A stretch of DNA of 17,395 bases from Lachnospiraceae bacterium (GTDB lineage: Bacteria > Bacillota_A > Clostridia > Lachnospirales > Lachnospiraceae). Shown here one piece after another: positions 13,383-17,395 of this stretch. The DNA lies in NCBI GenBank assembly GCA_017416505.1, contig JAFQCI010000011.1, positions 1-17,395 of the forward strand, written 5' to 3'. Position 1 is the stretch's first letter. Every line of letters begins with the position of its first letter. The notes under the pieces were generated by a model. It was not told the origin of the DNA. It worked only from the letters and a program-made list of their open reading frames with translations, and did no database searches. The position numbers and the translations under genes were made by a program.

Positions 13383-13796
13383 TTATTGTTTTTGAACCAT
13401 ATACCTACTCACTATTTCTCTAAATATTTCTACATAATTCTTGTCTGGTATATAATACTTTCCATCTATAGATACATCATCCTCAAGAAAAAGCAACAAA
13501 TGTTTGCTTCCATCATTCATAGTTATAATAATCTCTGCACCCATTCCATCTTTTTCATGAGATTTTGATTTTCTTAATTGAATTCCATTAAGAATTTCCA
13601 TTATCTCAGTAATTTTTGCTTTTTCTTCACTGTCTATACTCACATAATTTTCCTTTGTTGTTACTGTAACTTCTATAGTAGCAATTTCGGATTCCTTAAT
13701 TTGGGAGATAGGATTCTTTTTTAACATAAATGCTATTACAGTTATCACCACAACAAAAATAAATCCTCCACCAACAAGTAACCATTTCTTTTGCAT
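13383..13796 (-). CDS. Membrane-anchored small protein, DUF5301-like
   Basis: A 137-residue protein with one N-terminal membrane segment (about 5-25, after MQKK) and a basic MLKKN boundary, so the about 110-residue remainder lies outside the cell. That domain reads as alternating strands and helices (IATIEVTVTTKENYVSIDSEEKAKITEIMEIL, AEIIITMNDGSKHLLLFLEDDVSIDGKYYI) and resembles the small DUF5301-type extracytoplasmic domains of Firmicutes. The family call is tentative. The ATG at 13796 is chosen because GGAGGG lies 6 bases upstream; an upstream ATG at 13811 overlaps that RBS. It follows the secreted peptidase gene after 46 bases and precedes a terminator, so the two are probably one operon. 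A role as inhibitor or partner of the peptidase is possible but unproven. Confidence 0.72.
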   Translation of the reverse strand: MQKKWLLVGGGFIFVVVITVIAFMLKKNPISQIKESEIATIEVTVTTKENYVSIDSEEKAKITEIMEILNGIQLRKSKSHEKDGMGAEIIITMNDGSKHLLLFLEDDVSIDGKYYIPDKNYVEIFREIVSRYMVQKQ

Positions 13797-13842
13797 AAAA
13801 ATCCCTCCCATATGCTATATTACAGATTATCTCTCAAAAATC

Positions 13843-15036
13843 TCAATATAAATAAGTATAATATATTGCCGAACGTTCCCATATATATGTTTTTCCATCA
13901 TACGGGAACTTACTACCATTAGTACTATATGATACTGATTGTATCGTTTCACTTCCCGGATTCCATAAATATATCAAACTAACTCCTCCATAAGATGAAT
14001 ATCCCATCAATGTCACCGCATGTCTATATGAGCCATCACTAGTAGCACAAGACATATGTATTGGATATTGATTATTAATAGAATCTACTACTTGATCCCA
14101 ACTTGACTGATAATTTTGAATATAATACTTTACATTATAATTATTCAAGGCTTCTGCTGCATCACTTACAGATCCTCCTTCATCATATCCAATATTCATT
14201 GCATCACAAACATTAGTAGCAGTCAAAGTTGTATTATTATTTCTATACCTTACTATAGTTGCTACACTGGCTGCCCAACACATTCTTCTTTGAACACCAT
14301 TGCTATCTTTTTGATTAACTAATCTATTAGTCATATCCAATTTTTTCACATAATATGTATTCTCAGAAAAACCTAGTCGCAAACGGTTACTTTCTTGTTC
14401 TTGACTAATCATTTCAAAAACTTTCTCTATAACAAATTCAACACTATCCTTTTCTTTTGTTATTTTTACTTGTTTTTTATCGCAAATAAATTCTTCATAA
14501 TTTATACTATCCTCATCCGACACCATATTTTCTTCTATTCCTTGTAACAATATCATTTGATTAGACGCATTAATTGCATATACATTATCTTGAATACTAC
14601 AAAATACATACTCACTATTGCGCCCAAGTTGATTAATTTTATCTACAAATTCTCTAGATGCTCCTATACTTAACTCATCATTAGATTTAACAACATTGAT
14701 AAAAATAATTATATCTTCATTATAAAGCACAGGAAAATAATATGTAACTTCAGAAGTATTCGTAGAATTTAAGCAATATATAATAAAGGCATTTCCAATG
14801 CATATATTTTCTATATTCTCGATTTCTACTCCATACATGCTACTATTATTAATCACATCATAAATAATATAGGGAGCCATCATACCAAAATATTCTTCTA
14901 TTTCTGCGGGAACTTCATCACTTAATATTATCAGGTCTTGATTTTCATCTTTTGCATAACAAATGTTTTCTTGTTTTTCCATTCCAAATCCCATTGTCAA
15001 AACCAATACTATAAGCATACATAGTAATTTCTTAAT
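13843..15036 (-). CDS. Secreted papain-like cysteine peptidase (C39/C47-like); apparent ATT start
   Basis: Counted from the ATG at 15018, the catalytic Cys247 is in RRMCWAASVATIVRY, His333 in YRHAVTLMGY and Asn353 in IYLWNPGS, the order of papain-like peptidases such as staphopain and C39-like enzymes. Residues before about 225 may be a propeptide. The only nearby ATG (15018) has no RBS at a proper distance and would give a signal peptide without basic residues. A strong AAGGAGG (GGAGG at 15048-15044) instead sits 7 bases before an in-frame ATT at 15036. Starting there gives KKLLCMLIVLVLTMGFG, a textbook signal peptide, with likely cleavage after ICYA. This is either a rare AUU start or an ATG-to-ATT mutation that weakens the gene. 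It is followed by a small membrane-anchored protein. The substrate is unknown. Confidence 0.8.
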   Translation of the reverse strand: MKKLLCMLIVLVLTMGFGMEKQENICYAKDENQDLIILSDEVPAEIEEYFGMMAPYIIYDVINNSSMYGVEIENIENICIGNAFIIYCLNSTNTSEVTYYFPVLYNEDIIIFINVVKSNDELSIGASREFVDKINQLGRNSEYVFCSIQDNVYAINASNQMILLQGIEENMVSDEDSINYEEFICDKKQVKITKEKDSVEFVIEKVFEMISQEQESNRLRLGFSENTYYVKKLDMTNRLVNQKDSNGVQRRMCWAASVATIVRYRNNNTTLTATNVCDAMNIGYDEGGSVSDAAEALNNYNVKYYIQNYQSSWDQVVDSINNQYPIHMSCATSDGSYRHAVTLMGYSSYGGVSLIYLWNPGSETIQSVSYSTNGSKFPYDGKTYIWERSAIYYTYLY

Positions 15037-15158
15037 ATAACGTCCTCCTTCATTTTACTAAATCCAACAACTTTCCAACAAAACTATCAAAAATAATTTC
15101 TAGCACCACCCCTTTTTTTAATAAAATATAATTGTCACCTTTTGTACCTAACAAATAT

Positions 15159-15187
15159 ATTATATCCTAATTTATCCAGTATTTCAA
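15159..15187 (-). promoter_or_regulatory. Sigma-A promoter of the cysteine peptidase gene
   Basis: On the minus strand TTGAAA (15187-15182) and a perfect TATAAT (15164-15159) are exactly 17 bases apart. The leader to the presumed start would be about 115 bases. Nothing else was recognised in that leader apart from the RBS. Confidence 0.8.
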
Positions 15188-15434
15188 TAGTTTACTTCAA
15201 ATTTATAATTATCAACGTAACATTATATTACTGCAAATAGATTCCTTATTCTCAATTATCCATGATATATCTTATCAAGTGTAACTAAGTGATACATTTG
15301 TATATCATTTATTTACAATCTGCATCAATTGACTTTTTATCATAAGAATATGATTAAGACGTGAATAATCTCGATTTATTATTAATGTGAATAAAGGTTG
15401 CTCTAATAAGAGCAATTTCCTATCAAATAAAATA
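15188..15434. other. AT-rich intergenic stretch with one small hairpin
   Basis: No coding region was seen on either strand. It contains a hairpin at 15398-15415 (TTGCTCT, loop AATA, AGAGCAA) followed by TTT. TTGACT at about 15330 has no well-spaced -10 box. A small RNA cannot be excluded, but support is weak. Confidence 0.3.
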
Positions 15435-15482
15435 ACGATAAGAAAAGCCTATCATTTAAAATAATATCCCTTTTCTTATCGT
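15435..15482 (-). terminator. Terminator after the sigma-factor pseudogene
   Basis: ACGATAAGAAAAG (15435-15447) and CTTTTCTTATCGT (15470-15482) form a perfect 13-bp stem with a 22-base loop. On the minus strand it is followed by TATTTTATTTG. It marks the old end of the sigma-factor transcription unit. Confidence 0.72.
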
Positions 15483-15496
15483 CAGTCTGATTTCTT

Positions 15497-15989
15497 TTAT
15501 TTTTTCTTATAGCTCAAACCACAGCAAAAATTCACTTTTTTTTGCATGTATGAACTATTCAGCCAATCCCTTAACATGTATCATAATTTCGTACATAGAA
15601 GCAATCTCTCTCAACTTCACTTCCTCGTACACATGAAGCACAAAGACCTCTTTATATGGTTCCGACAATTTTTGAACTGCTTCTCTGATTTTTTTGCACT
15701 GCTATTTCCTAATAACATTTTCTTCCAATGAAAGGGCAAAATCTTCTGTTTTTTCCTCCTCAACAGAGGAATCTGAAAACCTGTTACGTCTTTTGCATTC
15801 CTTCAACCACGCATTTTTTGCAATCTGGCAAATCCATGTATATACACTACTTTTCCCTTCAAATTTATCAATGTTCAAAAACACCTGATAAAATGTTTCT
15901 TGTAACAAAACAGAACCAAATACCAGTTAATGATAAATCGCACCCTGATTGGTTCTGAATCTTTCCAAAATATTCCACTCTTCAAACAT
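15497..15989 (-). pseudogene. Degraded ECF-type RNA polymerase sigma factor
   Basis: One minus-strand frame from ATG 15989 reads MFEEWNILERFRTNQGAIYH, stop (TAA, 15929-15927), then LVFGSV directly joined to LLQETFYQVFLNIDKFEG, which is sigma region 2. About 20 residues normally found between these parts are missing. Region 2 continues as SSVYTWICQIAKNAWLKE. After ENVIRK there is an in-frame TAG, and then region 4 follows as IREAVQKLSEPYKEVF and LREIASMYE. A frameshift comes next, and the remaining frame gives RDWLNSSYMQKK, matching the end of region 4. Two stops, a deletion and a frameshift mean no working protein. The exact 3' limit is uncertain. ECF factors of this kind control stress or antimicrobial-peptide responses; an adjacent anti-sigma gene is not present. 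Confidence 0.85.
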
Positions 15990-16007
15990 CACTGTCACTT
16001 CGTTGCT

Positions 16008-16613
16008 CTATACATTCAAATGCTGTTTAAAAAATTCTAAAAACCCGTCTCCCACAGCAACCTCATCCAATTCCTCTTCTCCTAAATCATAATAATATTT
16101 TCCTGATTTTATATCGATAGAAAGACTATCCAGTGGAAAGCCTTTTTTTCTGATTTCATGTGGTTGGGAGGTGATAATAAAAGGTTCACTTGCCATACTT
16201 TCTTCCATTGCCCCAAAGACATCCGTTTCATTCAATACCAGACAAATGGCATTTTTATATTGAGCCTTCAAATCCCCATATTTTTCTGCAAGTCCCTTAT
16301 AATATTCAATCATTTCATCATCCGATAAATATTTCCCTTGAATGGTTCTTACATGAACTCCCGGCTGTATCTCTTCAGGTATATTTTCAATATATAATCC
16401 TGAATCGCAGGAAAATACAGGCATATGAAATGCCTGATAATAGCATAATGCCTTTTTCCTGGCATTTTCCAAGGGTGTATTTCCGTCTTCCTCTACCTCT
16501 GGTATTTCCATATCTATTTCTTTAAGACCTATTACATCTATTCCCAGACCGGACAAATGTCGTTTCATTGCTTCCAGCTTCGCCGGATTTCCTGTGCCAT
16601 ATAATATCTTCAT
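16008..16613 (-). CDS. RdgB/HAM1-like non-canonical purine NTP pyrophosphatase
   Basis: A 201-residue cytosolic enzyme of the Ham1/ITPase superfamily, which hydrolyses dITP, XTP and related faulty nucleotides to monophosphates. Motifs: the N-terminal YGTGNPAKLEAMK (residues 5-17; Asn9 and Lys12 correspond to the substrate-binding TGNxxK), EVEEDGNTPLENARKKA (39-55), CDSGLYIENIP (69-79, metal-binding Asp70) and PGVHVRT (84-90). The standard ADDSGL and SARY are altered (SCDSGL, HVRTIQG) and the second half is divergent, so it belongs to a Ham1-like side branch whose substrate may differ from RdgB. ATG 16613 has AGGAGG close upstream. It follows a small membrane-protein gene after 29 bases. The remains of the sigma factor gene begin 18 bases after its stop. 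Confidence 0.85.
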   Translation of the reverse strand: MKILYGTGNPAKLEAMKRHLSGLGIDVIGLKEIDMEIPEVEEDGNTPLENARKKALCYYQAFHMPVFSCDSGLYIENIPEEIQPGVHVRTIQGKYLSDDEMIEYYKGLAEKYGDLKAQYKNAICLVLNETDVFGAMEESMASEPFIITSQPHEIRKKGFPLDSLSIDIKSGKYYYDLGEEELDEVAVGDGFLEFFKQHLNV

Positions 16614-16642
16614 GATTTCCTCCTAAAATACAGTTATTTTTT

Positions 16643-16990
16643 CTATTGCTTATATCCAAAGCAAGCAAGAAATTCATCTACTCCCACCAGGAAAATGCAG
16701 CATACAAATAGCAACAACATTACACCTGCCGTGAGCCAGACAGCTCTTAGTCCAATTTTTCTCATTTGCTTAAACAGATATACAGCACATGGAACGGACA
16801 GTAGCATCCAGATGATAAGCTCAATAAAACCAAACCACACATACAATCCCCGCTCGCTGCCTAAATCATATCCGTAACCTTTAGAATGTCCTGTAAAATC
16901 CATATAAAGAAGTCCAATGCAAAATGGAGCTGTAAATGCTATCATTGATTCCCACAAAAATGCCAATACCAATTTTACTTTCTTCATCAC
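16643..16990 (-). CDS. Small membrane protein of unknown function (3 TM)
   Basis: A 115-residue protein with three hydrophobic segments at about 5-29, 49-72 and 80-104, and basic residues at the N-terminus (MKKVK) and between segments 2 and 3 (KQMRKIGLR). No family was recognised. GGAGG lies 9 bases before a GTG at 16990 and 12 before an ATG at 16987, so either may be the start. It is the first gene after a good promoter and is probably co-transcribed with the Ham1-like gene 29 bases downstream. No function can be assigned. Confidence 0.7.
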   Translation of the reverse strand: MMKKVKLVLAFLWESMIAFTAPFCIGLLYMDFTGHSKGYGYDLGSERGLYVWFGFIELIIWMLLSVPCAVYLFKQMRKIGLRAVWLTAGVMLLLFVCCIFLVGVDEFLACFGYKQ

Positions 16991-17062
16991 GATTGTAATC
17001 CTCCGTAATTCGCATTTTAAAATGTTTTGTTTCCCTCGACTAACTCTTTTCTCCTTGATATC

Positions 17063-17098
17063 ATGATACTTTTTTCTTCCTTATTTTACAAGTAAAAT
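17063..17098 (-). promoter_or_regulatory. Promoter with operator-like palindrome over the -35 box
   Basis: On the minus strand TTGTAA (17091-17086) and TATCAT (17068-17063) are 17 bases apart, a good sigma-A promoter for the membrane protein and Ham1-like genes. ATTTTAC and GTAAAAT (17083-17089 and 17092-17098) form a perfect palindrome with a 2-base centre, lying over the -35 box. A repressor dimer bound there would block RNA polymerase. Confidence 0.6.
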
Positions 17099-17254
17099 TT
17101 TATTTAGGAAGGTTTTATTTCACTCAATATGTAACTGTTCACATTTTAGTACTTTGTGCATACCATATATAGAAAGCTTAAGGAGCATCTTTTATGATCA
17201 TGCCAAAAATTGAATGCACAAACATTGAAATCTGTTGTGCTGCTGCATCCCTTC

Positions 17255-17395
17255 GTGAACTACCCATTGTCTAAAGCCAATGGGCTTCCTGCTTCATAAA
17301 CCTCGTGTCTTCGCTCCGCTACGGTCGGCTCAAAGCCGACGTTCACCGAACGTCGTTCGCCCTACTATCTCCACAGGCGTTAATTCGGGCAGTTC
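17255..17395 (-). mobile_element. Right end of an IS200/IS605-family element (cut by window edge)
   Basis: On the minus strand the tail of a TnpB-type gene is followed by several compact hairpins (17354-17348/17344-17338, 17340-17334/17330-17324). A subterminal hairpin, CCCATTG (17284-17278) with CAATGGG (17269-17263), is followed by TAGTTCAC. A 3' subterminal hairpin ending in TTCA-type bases is the usual right end of IS200/IS605 elements, which lack terminal inverted repeats and target duplications. The left end and most of the element are outside the window. Confidence 0.72.
17255..17395 (-). ncRNA. Probable omega RNA (TnpB guide RNA) scaffold
   Basis: In IS200/IS605 elements the omega RNA overlaps the end of tnpB and the element's right end and takes its guide from the flanking DNA. 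The stem-loops listed for the right end fit such a scaffold. If the element ends after TTCAC, the guide would begin at 17254 on the minus strand with GAAGGGATGCAGCAGC. The exact 5' end lies outside the window or inside tnpB. The assignment is by position and analogy. Confidence 0.5.
17330..17395 (-). CDS. tnpB: TnpB (OrfB) RNA-guided nuclease, C-terminal tail only
   Basis: Only the last about 20 codons are in the window; the gene continues beyond base 17395. This frame reads ELPELTPVEIVGRTT and ends at TGA 17332-17330. A second open frame reads TARINACGDSRANDVR and ends at TGA 17345-17343. Both TPVE and NACGD style endings are known from TnpB proteins, because this DNA also encodes the conserved omega RNA, so the frame cannot be decided here. 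TnpB is the RuvC-type nuclease of IS200/IS605 elements; its catalytic region is outside the window, so whether this copy is intact is unknown. Confidence 0.5.
   Translation of the reverse strand, partial: ELPELTPVEIVGRTTFGERRL

Noticed and set aside
13658..13676. GTTACTGTAAC, resembling the hairpin element ends
   Set aside because: It lies inside the coding region of the small membrane-anchored protein (Val-Thr-Val-Thr) with no loop; chance.
15330..15415. Possible small RNA gene (TTGACT and a downstream hairpin)
   Set aside because: No -10 box at a proper distance and only a very short T-run; support too weak to call.
16190..16525. 111-codon plus-strand open frame
   Set aside because: It lies antisense to the Ham1-like gene, whose motifs are clear.
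17131..17142. GTAACTGTTCAC, resembling the start of the hairpin elements (11 of 12 bases)
   Set aside because: No matching loop, right end or direct repeat follows; probably chance.

Overview
The window looks like a piece of a low-GC Firmicutes chromosome, most likely a gut Lachnospiraceae (Clostridia). This is inferred from AT-rich codon use, strong GGAGG ribosome binding sites, a DUF4003-type protein, a BcrA/LanF-type ABC cassette and the tail of a TnpB-type insertion sequence. No rRNA, tRNA or CRISPR array was seen, and the species cannot be named from the sequence alone.

Layout. Positions 1-2560 (+): a 143-bp hairpin-rich mobile element, then a MerR/BmrR-type regulator, then an NAD(P)-dependent dehydrogenase of the 2,4-diaminopentanoate dehydrogenase/DapB-like type behind a MerR-type promoter with a 19-bp spacer. 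The block ends at a bidirectional terminator. Positions 2597-7400 (-), in transcription order: OmpR-family response regulator, BcrA/LanF-type ABC ATPase with an E-loop, ABC-2 permease and sensor histidine kinase. This is a self-contained peptide-antibiotic-type sensing and efflux cassette. It is followed by a 112-bp imperfect palindrome and a DUF4003 protein. Positions 7487-8332 (+): a zinc-ribbon single-pass membrane protein with its own promoter and terminator. Positions 8367-9950 (-): a membrane-integrated MerR-family regulator whose MerR-type promoter has been split from the gene by a second 143-bp element. Positions 10070-11313 (+): an MFS transporter. Positions 11284-13207 (-): a lipase-like hydrolase and two small membrane proteins. 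Positions 13298-15187 (-): a secreted papain-like cysteine peptidase, apparently lacking a standard start codon, and a small membrane-anchored protein. Positions 15435-15989 (-): a decayed ECF sigma-factor pseudogene. Positions 16008-17098 (-): an RdgB/HAM1-like nucleotide pyrophosphatase and a small membrane protein. Positions 17255-17395: the right end of an IS200/IS605-type element (minus orientation), with the tail of tnpB and the scaffold of its omega RNA.

The most distinctive feature is a family of small mobile hairpin elements. Two copies are 143 bp (2-144 and 9782-9924) and differ at two positions. A 33-bp version (4702-4734) corresponds to just the first hairpin of the long form. The two copies whose flanks are both visible have perfect 8-bp direct repeats that look like target-site duplications. 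Each sits in a regulatory position: one upstream of a regulator gene, one inside the ABC/kinase operon, and one between a MerR promoter and its gene, where it appears to have supplied a replacement -10 box.
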